DNA of 64,000 bases from JAWKUK01 sp041398605 (GCA_041398605.1 JAWKUK010000007.1:62001-126000), one strand, 5' to 3'. Shown: positions 33,894 through 43,024, numbered from the stretch's first letter. The notes: generated by a model from the sequence alone, not told the origin. Made by a program: numbers and translations.

Positions 33894-35291
33894 TCAACAA
33901 GGAATGCTGATGTGGACGTGCAGGCCCGGGCGGCTCGGTTCGGCGGTGCAGCGGTAGGCAGGCTCGGCGGTGCAGCGGCCGCCGTGGGCCCGCGCGATCG
34001 CGTCCACGAGCGCCAGCCCGAGGCCCGCGCCCGAGTGGCCGCGCATGTCGCTGCCGCGATAGAAGCGCTCGAAGAGGAGCGGCCGCTCTTCGTCTGGCAC
34101 GCCCGGGCCGTCGTCGCGTACGCAGAGCGCGACGACGCTGCCGCTCCGTGTCACATCGATCTCCACGCTCGACTCGGCGTAGCGCTCCGCGTTGGCCAAC
34201 AGGTTGTCGACCAACATCCGCAACAGGTCAGCGTCGCCGCGCAGCCCTGCGCTCGCGCCTGGCGCGTGGCGCGCCGCGAATCGGAGCCGCTCGCCCGCTG
34301 GCCGCTCCATGAGCGCCTCGTCGACGATCGCGCCGAGGTCCACGGGCTCCGCCGCCCGTGTCGCCGGCACGTCGAGGCGCGTCAAGGTCAGCAGCGACTC
34401 GACCATGCGTCCCATGCGCAAGGCGGTCTCCAGGAAGCGCGCCGTCAGCGCGCGGTGCTCCGCGTCGGTGCGCTCGCGGCGCAGCGCGACCTCAGCCTCC
34501 GTGCGCAAGATCGCGATCGGCGTGCGCAGCTCGTGTGAAGCGTCGGCGGTGAAGCGCCGCTGCCGCTCCAGCGCGAGGTGCAGCGACGAGAACGTCGTGC
34601 TGAGGATCGCGGCCAGCTGGTCGACCTCGTCGTTGGTCCCGCGCTTGGGGAGGTCCGCGGCGGCGCCCGGGCGGACCGCGGCGGCGGCGGCGCCCAGCTC
34701 TTGCAGCGGCTGGGCCACCCGCCGCCCGAGGAACGCGCCGAAGCCAGCGACCGCGACGACCGCGAGCACGCACGTCACGAACGCGAAGCCGGCGAGCCAG
34801 ACGAGGGAGCGACGAACGCTGACAAGCGAGCCGCCGACGCGCACGAGGACCTCGCCCGCGCGGGGGGCCTCGCCGCGCTCCGTGGCGTCCGGATCCTGGA
34901 GCCGGACGCGCACCGCAACGACCCGCAGCGGCTCCTCGCGCTCGAGCGTGCGCGGTCGCATGGAATCGCTGACCGCGACGGCTGGCAGCGCGGCGCCAAA
35001 GGCGCGTACGAGCGCCATGCTGGGCCATTCGCGCAGCTCGATGGCGCTCGCCCCGCGCAACACGGGCGTGTCGAGGCTCACCTCCAACTCGCCTTCGAGC
35101 TCGATGTGGTCCTCCTCCCACTCGCACAGCGACGCGATGCCCTCCGCGCGGGCGCGCAGCTCGGCGTCCAGGCCCGCGAGGAGCGCCGCGCGGACGCCGA
35201 GGAACAACGCGGCCGACGCGAGAACGAGGACCGTCGTCGCGAGCCCGACGAACCAGAGCGTGACGCTCGTGCGTAGGGGCAGCGCCCTCAT
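33894..35291 (-). CDS. Membrane sensor histidine kinase of the RND operon
   Basis: 465 residues from ATG 35291, which overlaps the regulator's stop (ATGA). Two membrane spans (~7-32 and ~160-182) enclose a periplasmic sensor domain of ~125 residues. A HAMP-like region follows (GRRVAQPLQELGAAAAAVRPG), then the phospho-acceptor box ASHELRTPIAIL, an N box (LVDNLLANAERYAE) and G boxes (VRDDGPGVPDEE, GAGLGLALVDAIARAHGG). It should autophosphorylate and transfer phosphate to the response regulator just upstream, presumably to control the efflux genes of the same operon. The stimulus is unknown. Confidence 0.93.
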   Translation of the reverse strand: MRALPLRTSVTLWFVGLATTVLVLASAALFLGVRAALLAGLDAELRARAEGIASLCEWEEDHIELEGELEVSLDTPVLRGASAIELREWPSMALVRAFGAALPAVAVSDSMRPRTLEREEPLRVVAVRVRLQDPDATERGEAPRAGEVLVRVGGSLVSVRRSLVWLAGFAFVTCVLAVVAVAGFGAFLGRRVAQPLQELGAAAAAVRPGAAADLPKRGTNDEVDQLAAILSTTFSSLHLALERQRRFTADASHELRTPIAILRTEAEVALRRERTDAEHRALTARFLETALRMGRMVESLLTLTRLDVPATRAAEPVDLGAIVDEALMERPAGERLRFAARHAPGASAGLRGDADLLRMLVDNLLANAERYAESSVEIDVTRSGSVVALCVRDDGPGVPDEERPLLFERFYRGSDMRGHSGAGLGLALVDAIARAHGGRCTAEPAYRCTAEPSRPGLHVHISIPC

Positions 35292-35971
35292 GGGCTCCCC
35301 GCCGCCAAGACGTAGCCGACGCCGCGCCGGGTCTGGAGCAGCCGCGGCCGGTCCGGGGCCCCGTCGATCTTCCGGCGCAGGTTCGCCACGTGGACCTCTA
35401 GGGAGTTTGAGCAGGGCCCGAGCTCGTCCTCCCACAGCGCCGCCGCGAGGCGCTCGCGGGCGAGGACGCGCCCGGCATTGCGCATCATGAGCTCCAGGAG
35501 CCGGTACTCCGTCTCCGTCAGCGCGACCTCCTCGCCGCTGCGCGAGGCCTTGCGCGTCGTGAGGTCCAACACCAGGTCGTCGACGACGAGGCGGGACGAC
35601 GTCCCCGCCGAGCCGCGCCGCAGCAAGGCGCGCAGGCGGGCCAGGAGCTGCACGAAGTCGAACGGCTTCGTGACGTAGTCGTCCGCGCCCGCGTCGAGCC
35701 CGCGCACGACGTCCTCGGTCGAGTCGCACGCGGTCAACATCAAGATCGGGATCGCGACGCGCTCGTCGCGGAGCCGCTGGCAGACCACGACGCCGTCCGG
35801 ACCGGGGATCCGGACGTCGAGGATCAGCGCGTCGTGCAGGCCGCTGCGCGCGGCCCAGAGCGCCTCGGCGCCGTCGCTGGCGCGGTCGACGATGTACGAC
35901 TCCTCGCGCAGGCCCTGCGCGAGGGCTGTCGCCAGCGCCTCTTCGTCCTCGACGAGCAACAAGCGGCTCAT
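35288..35971 (-). CDS. OmpR/PhoB-family response regulator
   Basis: 227 residues. The receiver domain (1-118) has the acidic pocket VEDEE, phospho-acceptor Asp52 (LILDVRIPGPDG) and Lys102 (YVTKPF). The winged-helix DNA-binding domain (~125-224) includes LTETEYRLLELMMRNAGRVLARERL and SLEVHVANLRRKID, ending GVGYVLAAG. It lies 21 bp after the PepSY gene and overlaps the kinase by 4 bp. It most likely activates this operon. A 14-bp palindrome at 42832-42845 upstream of the adaptor gene is one candidate site. Confidence 0.94.
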   Translation of the reverse strand: MSRLLLVEDEEALATALAQGLREESYIVDRASDGAEALWAARSGLHDALILDVRIPGPDGVVVCQRLRDERVAIPILMLTACDSTEDVVRGLDAGADDYVTKPFDFVQLLARLRALLRRGSAGTSSRLVVDDLVLDLTTRKASRSGEEVALTETEYRLLELMMRNAGRVLARERLAAALWEDELGPCSNSLEVHVANLRRKIDGAPDRPRLLQTRRGVGYVLAAGSP

Positions 35972-35992
35972 GTGCGCGGGGCGTCGTGCGGC

Positions 35993-36766
35993 TCAGTCAT
36001 CGTCGCCGTCATCGTCATCGTCATCGTCATCGTCGTCATCGTCATCGTCGCCATGCTCGTCGTCGTCTTCGTCCTCGTCATCCCCTGCCTCGTCGTCATC
36101 GTCGCCGTTCGCGCGTCCCCGCGCCTCGTCCGCTGCATGCCCCGAGAGCTCCCACTCCGGCACGACCTGCAGCTCGATGAGGTGCCCGGCGCGCGCTTCG
36201 AGCTCGACCTCGATGACCCACCGCGCATGGGCGAACGCGACCTCGCAGCTCGGGCCGCCCTCTTCGAACTCGAGCTGCGCCGAAACGGGCGTGCCCTTCA
36301 CGAACTCGCCTGCGCGGTCGATGAGCGCGCCGAGGTCGAGCTCGCTGTGGCGGAGCGCCGCCATGAACTCGGCGACGTCTTCGCCCTCCTCCTCATCACC
36401 GAGGGCGGCCGCGCCAGTCGCTGCGTCGACGCGGACTTCGATGAGCGCGCCGGCCGCGTTGAGGATCATGACGTCGTAGTAGACCTCGCGCTCCTGGCCT
36501 TCGAGCTCGCCTTCGAGCTCCGCTTCGACGGCGCGTCCAGGGTGCGCCGCGAGCGCGCGCGCGACGGCGTCGCGCAGCCCGATCTTCGCGACGCCGACGA
36601 CGTCGCGCACGTCGAGCTCGCGCTCGTCATCATCGTCGTCCTCGTCGTCGACAGAGCGATGCAGCGCTGCGACCGACACCGCGCTTGCGCGCGCCGCGGG
36701 CCAGGGGAGCGTCGGGAGGGAGGGTAGGACCAAGGCGACGAGCGGCGCGAAGTAGATGGGCTTCAT
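35993..36766 (-). CDS. Exported PepSY-domain protein with long poly-Asp tail
   Basis: 257 residues from ATG 36766, giving a signal peptide (MKPIYFAPLVALVLPSLPTL...). After an acidic patch (DDEDDDDDERE) come two PepSY-like units, ~70-130 (VGLRDAVARALAAHPGRAVEAEL, VYYDVMILNAAGALIEVRVD) and ~145-215 (LDLGALIDRAGEFVKGTPVSAQ, WVIEVELEARAGHLIELQ). The last ~45 residues are almost only Asp/Glu with a few Gly and His. PepSY proteins are extracytoplasmic and often sit beside two-component systems. The acidic tail could bind divalent cations, which is inference. It lies between the TolC-type gene and the regulator and is probably part of the same operon. Confidence 0.85.
   Translation of the reverse strand: MKPIYFAPLVALVLPSLPTLPWPAARASAVSVAALHRSVDDEDDDDDERELDVRDVVGVAKIGLRDAVARALAAHPGRAVEAELEGELEGQEREVYYDVMILNAAGALIEVRVDAATGAAALGDEEEGEDVAEFMAALRHSELDLGALIDRAGEFVKGTPVSAQLEFEEGGPSCEVAFAHARWVIEVELEARAGHLIELQVVPEWELSGHAADEARGRANGDDDDEAGDDEDEDDDEHGDDDDDDDDDDDDDDGDDD
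35996..36113 (-). repeat. GTC/ATC trinucleotide tract encoding poly-Asp
   Basis: An imperfect run of GTC and ATC on the plus strand (GAC/GAT codons on the coding strand), interrupted by CTC, TTC and GCC. It encodes the C-terminal Asp/Glu tail of the PepSY protein and may vary in length by slippage without frame loss. Confidence 0.85.
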
Positions 36767-36901
36767 GGGTGGTATGTCAGTGGCTGTAGACCGGAACGCC
36801 CCGTTTGTAGCGGACGCCCATGAAGCCAACCTGAAGGCCGCTGGGGTCGTGCGACCGTACACCAGAGGTGCGCGCCCCGCAGCGATAGGGTCCCTGCAGC
36901 G

Positions 36902-38230
36902 TTAGGGCCGCGGGAGCGTGAGGGCGCCCAGCGCTCGCGTCAGCTCGAGCCGCGCGTGGGCGGCGCGCCGCGCTGCCGCCAAGCGGACGCGGCGCGCGTC
37001 CAGCTCATCCCGCCGCGCGCGCATGAGATCGTCGAACGAGACCTCGCCAGCTTCGAAGAGGCGCTCGGTCCGCTGGCTCAGGTCCGCGCGCAGCGCCTCG
37101 GCGCGCTGCGCGTGCTGGTCCAGGAACCGCCGCGCGGCTGTCAAGCGCTCGCGCGCAAGCGTGACCTCAGCGCCGAGGTCGTGCGCGGCCTGACGCAAGC
37201 CCGCGGCGGCCTGCAACAGCATCGCGTCTCCTGCGTGAAGCGCCGGGCCGCCGCCGTCGAACAGGGGCAGCTCCACATCTAGCGCCGCGACGCCGCGTGT
37301 CTCGCCGCCCTCGAAGCGCAAGCCAGCGCCGATGTTTGGGAAGAAGCGCACGTTGTCCGCGCTGAGCTTGGCGCGCGCGCGCTGCGCCGCGTAGCGCGCG
37401 TTCGCCTCGCGCAGCTCAGGGCGCAGCTCCGCCGCACGCATCAGCAGCGCCTCGAGGTCCGCGTCGTTCGGGTCGTCCGCTGCGGCGACGTCAGAGGGCG
37501 CGTCGAGGGGCGTCCAGCCCTCGGCCAACGTCAACGCGACCGGACGCTCGAAGCCCAACGCGAAGCACAGCTCCAGCTCCAACGCGCGCGCGTCTGCGCG
37601 CGCCGCCGCGACATCGGCCCCAGCCTGCGCGACCTCGGCGTCGGCGCGCGCGAGGTCGATCGCCGGCGCGGCGCCCACCGCGATGAAGCGCGCGACGGCG
37701 TCCCGCTGCGTCCGCGTGAGCGTCAGCGCGTCTTCCTCCAAGGCGACGCTCGCGCGCGCGGCGACGAGCTCGTCGTACGCGTCGTGCACCTGGTACGCGA
37801 GGCGCGCGAGCTCCGCCTCCAGCGCGGCGCGCTCGGCGTCGAGCTCGAGCTGCGCGAGGTCGCGCCGCGCGCCGCGCGAGGCCAGGTCGCCGAGCGCCCC
37901 GAGGAGGCTGTACGTCGCTGCGAGCGGCGTCGCAGTGGGTCCGGCGACGCGGAAGTCCTCCCAGGTCGCGTCCAGCCGCGGGTTCGCCCAGCGCCCAGCC
38001 TGGTCCAGCGCCGCGCGCGCGAGGTCGAGCCGCGCGCTCCACGCCGCGCGGTTCGGCGCCCAGCCCGCGGCCAGGCGCACGCAGTCGTCGTGGGTCAATG
38101 CGTCCGCAGCGGCCTCGGGCGCCCAGGAGGGCGCGACCACGGGCGCTGCGACGCTGCGGCACGACGCAGCGCACACGAGCGCGAGGCACGCTAAGGCCGT
38201 GCGCAGGGAAGGCTCAGCGGGAGAGCGCAT
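36902..38230 (-). CDS. TolC-family outer membrane efflux channel (lipoprotein)
   Basis: 442 residues from ATG 38230; an upstream ATG at 38254 is possible but adds only MGPLSPIN. The leader ends LALVCAASCRS, a lipobox-like AASC, as in CusC/OprM-type lipoproteins. Two homologous halves of long helices follow (RLDLARAALDQAGRWANPRL..., RARRDELDARRVRLAAARRAA), and WANPRLDA is typical of the family. It overlaps the end of the RND permease by 17 bp. It would form the outer-membrane exit duct for the RND pump encoded upstream. Confidence 0.93.
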   Translation of the reverse strand: MRSPAEPSLRTALACLALVCAASCRSVAAPVVAPSWAPEAAADALTHDDCVRLAAGWAPNRAAWSARLDLARAALDQAGRWANPRLDATWEDFRVAGPTATPLAATYSLLGALGDLASRGARRDLAQLELDAERAALEAELARLAYQVHDAYDELVAARASVALEEDALTLTRTQRDAVARFIAVGAAPAIDLARADAEVAQAGADVAAARADARALELELCFALGFERPVALTLAEGWTPLDAPSDVAAADDPNDADLEALLMRAAELRPELREANARYAAQRARAKLSADNVRFFPNIGAGLRFEGGETRGVAALDVELPLFDGGGPALHAGDAMLLQAAAGLRQAAHDLGAEVTLARERLTAARRFLDQHAQRAEALRADLSQRTERLFEAGEVSFDDLMRARRDELDARRVRLAAARRAAHARLELTRALGALTLPRP

Positions 38231-41200
38231 GTTGATCGGGGACAAGGGACCCACGCGCGAGGAAGATGCACCCCAGCGGCACGACGACGAGCGAGAAGGC
38301 CGCGGAGACGCTGAGGCCGCCGATCACCGCGATCGCCAGCGGGCGTTGCAGCTCGGCGCCTGCGCCTACGCCGAGCGCGAGCGGCGCGAGGCCCGCGATC
38401 GCCGCGCACGTCGTCATGAGGATCGGGCGCAGCCGGACGCGCGCGGCCTCGATCACGGCGTCGCGCTCGGCGCGGCCTTCGCGGCGCAGCTCCTGTGCGT
38501 ACTCGATCAGGATGATGCCGTTCTTCACGACGAGGCCGACGAGCATGATGAGGCCCATGCCCGAGCTGATGTTCAGCGCGACCCCGGTCAGGCGCAGGGC
38601 CAAGAGGCCGCCGAGCAGGCCGAACGGGAGCGCCAGGAACAAGACGAGCGAGAGCCGGATCGAGCGGAACTGCGTGACGAGCAGCAAGAAGACGAGGCCA
38701 ATGCCGAGCCCGAAGACGACCAGCAGGTTCTCGAACGCGCGCCCTTGGCTCGCGACCTGGCCGCCGAGCTCGACGCGGATCGACGCGTCGCGCGGCACGC
38801 CCGACACCACGCGCTCGACGTCTTGAGCGACCGCGCCGAGGTCGCGGCCGGAGACCGCGGCGGTCACGCGCACGAGCGGGACTTGGTTCTCGCGCTCCAG
38901 CTCGTTCTCGGCGAGCGCGCGCGTGAAGGTCGCGAGCGCGCTCAACGGCACCGTCGCGGCGTCGCCGTTGGCGCCGCCGAAGGCGCTGAGCGCGTCCTGC
39001 GCCGCGGGGCGCAGGAACACGGCCGGGCCGGGCGCGTCGGCGCGCTCGTCGCTCGCCCAGCGGGGCGCGAGCCGCACGCGCACGTCCACGAAGCGGTCGC
39101 GCTCCTGCACCGCCGTCGCCACGTGCCCGAGGCGCTGCGCGCCGACCTCACGCGCGATCGACGCCGTCGTCAAGCCCGCGAGCGCTGCGCGGTCGGGGTA
39201 CGGGCGCCAGGTCAGCTCCGGGCTGCCGAACGACACGTGGTTCGCGACATCGACGAGGCCCGGCACGTGCTCGAGCGCAGCCTCGACGCGATCCGCGCAC
39301 TCCTGCAGCGTCGCGTAGTCCGCGCCCAAGAGCTTGACCTCGATCGGCTCCGGGTTGCCCGCGAGGTCCGCGATCGTGTCCTGCATGATCTGCACGAACT
39401 CGACCTCGGCTTGGGGCAGCTCGCGCGCGAAGCGCTCGCGCAGGCCGTCCATGACCTCGAAGACGGTGCGCGCGCGTGCGCTGCGGTCGGTGAGGCCGAC
39501 GAGGAAGTCGCCGGTGAACTGCTCGGTCGCAAAGAAGCCGAGCTCGGCGCCCGTGCGCCGCGAGAACGACACCACCTCGGGCGTCTCGCGCAGGACCGCC
39601 TCGATGCGCCTGCAGTTGGCGTCCGTCTCGGCGAGGCTCGTGCCGACGGGCAGCGTGTAGTCGAGCACGAAGCCGCCCTCATCCATCTCGGGCAAGAACC
39701 CGGTCTGGAGGCCGGGCAGCGCCGTCCCGCCGACGAGCAACGTCACGACGAGCGCGCAGGCGACCAGGCCCGGGTGGCCGCACAGGCGCTCGACGGCGCG
39801 GCCGTAGCCCCGTTGGAGCGCCTCCATCCACCGCCGGGGCGCGACGTTGGCCCGGGGCGCGAGGCCCGGCAACAGGAGCATCAGCGGCGAGAAGATGAGC
39901 GACACGAACATCGACATGACGATGCTCAGGCCCAGCGCGAGGCTCAAGCTGCGGAAGAACTGCCCGACGACGCCCTCCAAGAGGACGAGCGGCAGGAAGA
40001 CGACGACGGTCGTCAGCGACGAGCCTACGATCGCGCCGACGACCTCGCCCGCGCCGTGCGCGACGGCCTCGAACAGCGTCGCGTCCGGGCGCTGTGCGCG
40101 CCGGCGCGCGACGTTCTCGACGACGACGATCGCGTCGTCGATGACGAGCCCGATCGCGACGGCCAGGCCGCCGAGGCTCATCAGGTCCAGCGACTGCCCC
40201 AGCAGCGGGAAGACCGCGATCGTCAGCAGCACGGAGAGCGGGATCGCGAGCCCCGCGACCAACGTGATGCGCCAGCTCCCGATGAACAGCGCGATCACGA
40301 TGACCGATAGCAGCGCGCCGAGCGCGATCGCGTCCTGCACACCTTCGATCGATGCGTTGACGAGGCCGGCTTGGTCATAAACGGGCTCCATGCGGACGCC
40401 AGTTGGCAGCTGCGCGGTGACCTCGGTCAGGATCGCGCGGGCCTCAGTGGAGAGGCGCGTGACGAGGCCGCCCTCGCGCAGGAACAGGTTGACCACGACG
40501 CCGTCGCGGCCGCCGCCCGTGACGATCATCGTGCGCTCGACCGTGGCCTCGACGACCTTGCCGAGCTCTGCCAAGCGCAGCGGCGCGGCGCCGTCGCGCA
40601 CCACCGCGACGGCCTCGAGCTCTGCGACGGTGCGCAGGCGGCCGTCGACCAGAAGCTGGTACTGCAGCCCCTCGGTCGAGGCGCGCCCGACGGCTTCGAC
40701 GCGGTTCGCGGCGCTCAGCGCGTCCTCGATCGCGGTGAGGTCGAGCCCTGCCTGGGCGAGGGCCAGCGGATCGGCCTCGAACACGTACTCGCGCGTGTCG
40801 CCGCTTTGCACGCTGACCTGGAACGCGTCGGCGAGGCGCGCGAGGCGCGGCGCCACGTCCAGCTCGACCCACTCGGCCAGGCGCGCGCGCGCGACCGGGT
40901 CATTCGCGTCGGCCTCGCTCGGCAGCACGTTGAACGAGAAGACGGGGAACAGCGACGGGGTCTGCCGTTCGATGATGACCTGCGTCTCGGGGGGCAGGTT
41001 CGCTGACGCGACGCGCGCGCGCACGAGCGACAGCGCCTCGCGCATGTCGGTGCGCGGGTCGAAGTCGAGGCTGAGCTCGCTCGCGCCGCGCACCGTCTTC
41101 GAGCGGACGCGGGCGAGGCCCGGGACCGCCGCGACGGCCTGCTCGATCGGGCGCGTGAGGGCGATCATCACGCCCGTGACGGGGGCCTCGCCGATCTCGG

Positions 41201-41300
41201 CGATCACCGCGATGCGCGGGAACGCGACAGCAGGGAAGAGGCTGCGGGCCGAGCGCGAGACCGCGTCGACGCCTGCGAGCACCAGCAGCGCGAGCAGCAC
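38214..41300 (-). CDS. RND efflux pump permease (AcrB/CusA superfamily)
   Basis: 1028 residues from GTG 41300. This start cuts into the first membrane span. Upstream in-frame codons read LKLVERTWPHRRGLFV, a normal RND N-terminus, and begin at CTG 41345, overlapping the adaptor's stop; a CTG start is likely. Twelve membrane spans and two large periplasmic loops are recognisable. TM4 carries the proton-relay pair in AIGLVIDDAIVVVEN, the form of generic/HAE pumps rather than the DFGxxVDG form of heavy-metal CzcA pumps. TM10-11 shows GLIMLVGLVVKNGIILIEYA. It exports substrates with the adaptor and TolC-type channel; the substrate is not evident. Confidence 0.93.
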   Translation of the reverse strand: MLLALLVLAGVDAVSRSARSLFPAVAFPRIAVIAEIGEAPVTGVMIALTRPIEQAVAAVPGLARVRSKTVRGASELSLDFDPRTDMREALSLVRARVASANLPPETQVIIERQTPSLFPVFSFNVLPSEADANDPVARARLAEWVELDVAPRLARLADAFQVSVQSGDTREYVFEADPLALAQAGLDLTAIEDALSAANRVEAVGRASTEGLQYQLLVDGRLRTVAELEAVAVVRDGAAPLRLAELGKVVEATVERTMIVTGGGRDGVVVNLFLREGGLVTRLSTEARAILTEVTAQLPTGVRMEPVYDQAGLVNASIEGVQDAIALGALLSVIVIALFIGSWRITLVAGLAIPLSVLLTIAVFPLLGQSLDLMSLGGLAVAIGLVIDDAIVVVENVARRRAQRPDATLFEAVAHGAGEVVGAIVGSSLTTVVVFLPLVLLEGVVGQFFRSLSLALGLSIVMSMFVSLIFSPLMLLLPGLAPRANVAPRRWMEALQRGYGRAVERLCGHPGLVACALVVTLLVGGTALPGLQTGFLPEMDEGGFVLDYTLPVGTSLAETDANCRRIEAVLRETPEVVSFSRRTGAELGFFATEQFTGDFLVGLTDRSARARTVFEVMDGLRERFARELPQAEVEFVQIMQDTIADLAGNPEPIEVKLLGADYATLQECADRVEAALEHVPGLVDVANHVSFGSPELTWRPYPDRAALAGLTTASIAREVGAQRLGHVATAVQERDRFVDVRVRLAPRWASDERADAPGPAVFLRPAAQDALSAFGGANGDAATVPLSALATFTRALAENELERENQVPLVRVTAAVSGRDLGAVAQDVERVVSGVPRDASIRVELGGQVASQGRAFENLLVVFGLGIGLVFLLLVTQFRSIRLSLVLFLALPFGLLGGLLALRLTGVALNISSGMGLIMLVGLVVKNGIILIEYAQELRREGRAERDAVIEAARVRLRPILMTTCAAIAGLAPLALGVGAGAELQRPLAIAVIGGLSVSAAFSLVVVPLGCIFLARGSLVPDQHALSR

Positions 41301-41341
41301 GAAGAGCCCGCGCCGGTGCGGCCACGTGCGTTCGACGAGCT

Positions 41342-42724
41342 TCAGCGCTGACCCTCGCCTTCGCGCGGCGCGGCGCGCTCCGCGCCGCGGTCATCGCCCG
41401 TTGAACCGGGCTGGCTGGCCTCGCTCGGCGTCACGTCGAGCCGCGCCCCGTCCGGCAGGTTGTACTGCCCGTCGACGATCACGCGCGCCCCGGGCGGGAT
41501 GTCGCCGACGATCGCTGCGCGCCCTGCGTGGACGCCCAGGAGCTCGATCGGCTGCACATGGGCGAGCCCATCGTCGCCAGCGATCACGACGATGCGCGCG
41601 TCGTCCGCGCGGACGATCGCGCGCTCTGGGACGAGCACGGCGTCGTCGAACCTGCCGACCTCGAGCTCGCCGCGGACCGCGAGGTCCAAGGGTCCAAGCG
41701 CCGAGCCGTCGCGGGCCTCGACGATGACCTCGACGAGGCCGAGGGCGGACGAGACGGTGTCGAGCACGCGCGCCACTGCGCCGGCATGGCGGGCGCCTTG
41801 CGCGTCGGTCCACCACGCGCGCGAGCCCGCGTGCAGCGCGGCCGCGTCCGCGAGCCCGACGCCAAACGCGATCACGCGGGGCTGGTCGGTCGCGATCCGC
41901 GCGACGCGCGCGCCGGCGTCCAGCCACGCGCCACGATGAAGGTCGACATCGACCACGGTGCCGGCGGAAGGCGCGCGCAGGGTCGTGTCCGACGTCACCG
42001 CGTCGACGTCAGCGAGGGCTGCGGTGGCCGCCTCGGCGTCCGCGGCGAGGGCCGCGCGGTCGCGCTCGGCGCCGCCGGCGGTCCACGCCGCGAGCGCGGC
42101 GTCCGCCAGCTCGGCCGCGTGCGCCGCGGCGTCGCGCGCGCGGCGCGCCTCGGACTCGGCGCGTGCGCTGGCGAGCCCCTCCACGACGAGCTGCTCCGTG
42201 CGCGTGCAGGCCTCGGCCGCGAGCTGCAGCTCGCCCGCGCGGTCGGCTTGCGCCGCGCGCAGCTCCGAGGTGGCGCGCGCCCTCTCGACGGCGTCGAACG
42301 CTGCCAAGCGGTTGCTGGCGGCCAGCGCGCGCGCGGCGGCGTCGGCGCGCGCCGTCGCCCGCGGCGTGTCATCGAGGCGCGCGATGATCGCCCCTTGTGC
42401 GACGACCTGGCCTGGCGCGACCGCGACTGACACGACCCGACCGGACGCGCGCGTCGTAACCCATACCTCGCCGCCGGGCTCGGCCCGGACGCGGCCGGCT
42501 GCTGGGACGACGCGCGGCAGCGAGCCCAAGCTCGCGACGTCGCTGGTGACGGCGACATGCATCCCGTCGAGCCCGTGACTCGGGCGCTCTTCGGCGCCCT
42601 CCGTCGCGCTGCTCGCGTCGGGGCCAGGGATCATGGGCGCCCAGACCTGAGCCAGGGCCCAGCCGCCGACGACGCCGACGACGACAAAGGCGCCGCGTTC
42701 GAGCGACTGACGGATCCAGGGCAT
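41342..42724 (-). CDS. RND efflux periplasmic adaptor (membrane fusion protein)
   Basis: 460 residues from ATG 42724 (MPWIRQSLERGAFVVVGVVGGWALAQ, an uncleaved anchor or signal). The barrel-sandwich halves are GGEVWVTTRASGRVVSVAVAPGQVVAQGAIIARLDD and TTLRAPSAGTVVDVDLHRGAWLDAGARVARIA, separated by a ~100-residue Ala-rich helical hairpin that contacts the TolC partner. A beta-barrel and a membrane-proximal domain follow (VLVPERAIVRADD...). It is the first gene of the six-gene operon. Upstream ATGs (42868, 42901) exist, but the extra residues look non-coding and would cover the palindrome at 42832-42845. Confidence 0.9.
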   Translation of the reverse strand: MPWIRQSLERGAFVVVGVVGGWALAQVWAPMIPGPDASSATEGAEERPSHGLDGMHVAVTSDVASLGSLPRVVPAAGRVRAEPGGEVWVTTRASGRVVSVAVAPGQVVAQGAIIARLDDTPRATARADAAARALAASNRLAAFDAVERARATSELRAAQADRAGELQLAAEACTRTEQLVVEGLASARAESEARRARDAAAHAAELADAALAAWTAGGAERDRAALAADAEAATAALADVDAVTSDTTLRAPSAGTVVDVDLHRGAWLDAGARVARIATDQPRVIAFGVGLADAAALHAGSRAWWTDAQGARHAGAVARVLDTVSSALGLVEVIVEARDGSALGPLDLAVRGELEVGRFDDAVLVPERAIVRADDARIVVIAGDDGLAHVQPIELLGVHAGRAAIVGDIPPGARVIVDGQYNLPDGARLDVTPSEASQPGSTGDDRGAERAAPREGEGQR

Positions 42725-42831
42725 GGCCAGGGCGTAGGGGGGCGCGGGAGCGCGAGGTGAGTCCGGGATCAAAGTACTCGCCGCTGCGGATGGTGCAGGC
42801 TCAATCCTGGCGTCGAGCGCGCGCTCTCTTG

Positions 42832-42845
42832 TGACATCGATGTCA
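42832..42845. promoter_or_regulatory. 14-bp perfect palindrome upstream of the efflux operon
   Basis: TGACATCGATGTCA is its own reverse complement and lies 108 bp upstream of the adaptor start. It is a candidate operator for the operon's own regulator or another dimeric repressor. OmpR-type regulators usually bind direct repeats, which weakens the link. Confidence 0.35.
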
Positions 42846-42960
42846 TCCAGGCTGCTCGGCAAAGTCATCGACGGGCTGTACCAGGCGGACGGCCAGTACA
42901 TGAGCGACAGGCTTCGAACGGCGTCTTGCCGCGCAGGCTCCTATCTCAGGAGGCGCGCCC

Positions 42961-43024
42961 GCTGCCCGTTGCGCTCGCTGCCCGTTGCGCTCGCTGCCCG
43001 TTGCGCCCGCTGCCCGTTGCGCCG
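42961..43024 (+). repeat. Four tandem 16-bp repeats (GCTGCCCGTTGCGCTC)
   Basis: Units at 42961, 42977, 42993 and 43009. The first two are identical; the third and fourth differ only at the last two or three bases. The period is not a multiple of three and no frame is preserved, so it is non-coding. Confidence 0.85.

Noticed and set aside
37683..40310. Plus-strand open frame of ~875 codons opposite the RND permease
   Set aside because: Composition is Arg/Glu/Asp/His-rich and mirrors the permease codons; the RND gene fully explains the region.
38214..41300. Heavy-metal (CzcA/CusA-type) substrate for the RND pump
   Set aside because: TM4 carries the IDD form rather than the DFGxxVDG form of metal pumps, so the acidic PepSY protein alone is not enough to assign metal export.
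42961..43024. Tandem repeats as a CRISPR array
   Set aside because: Units are contiguous with no spacers, and no cas genes are present.
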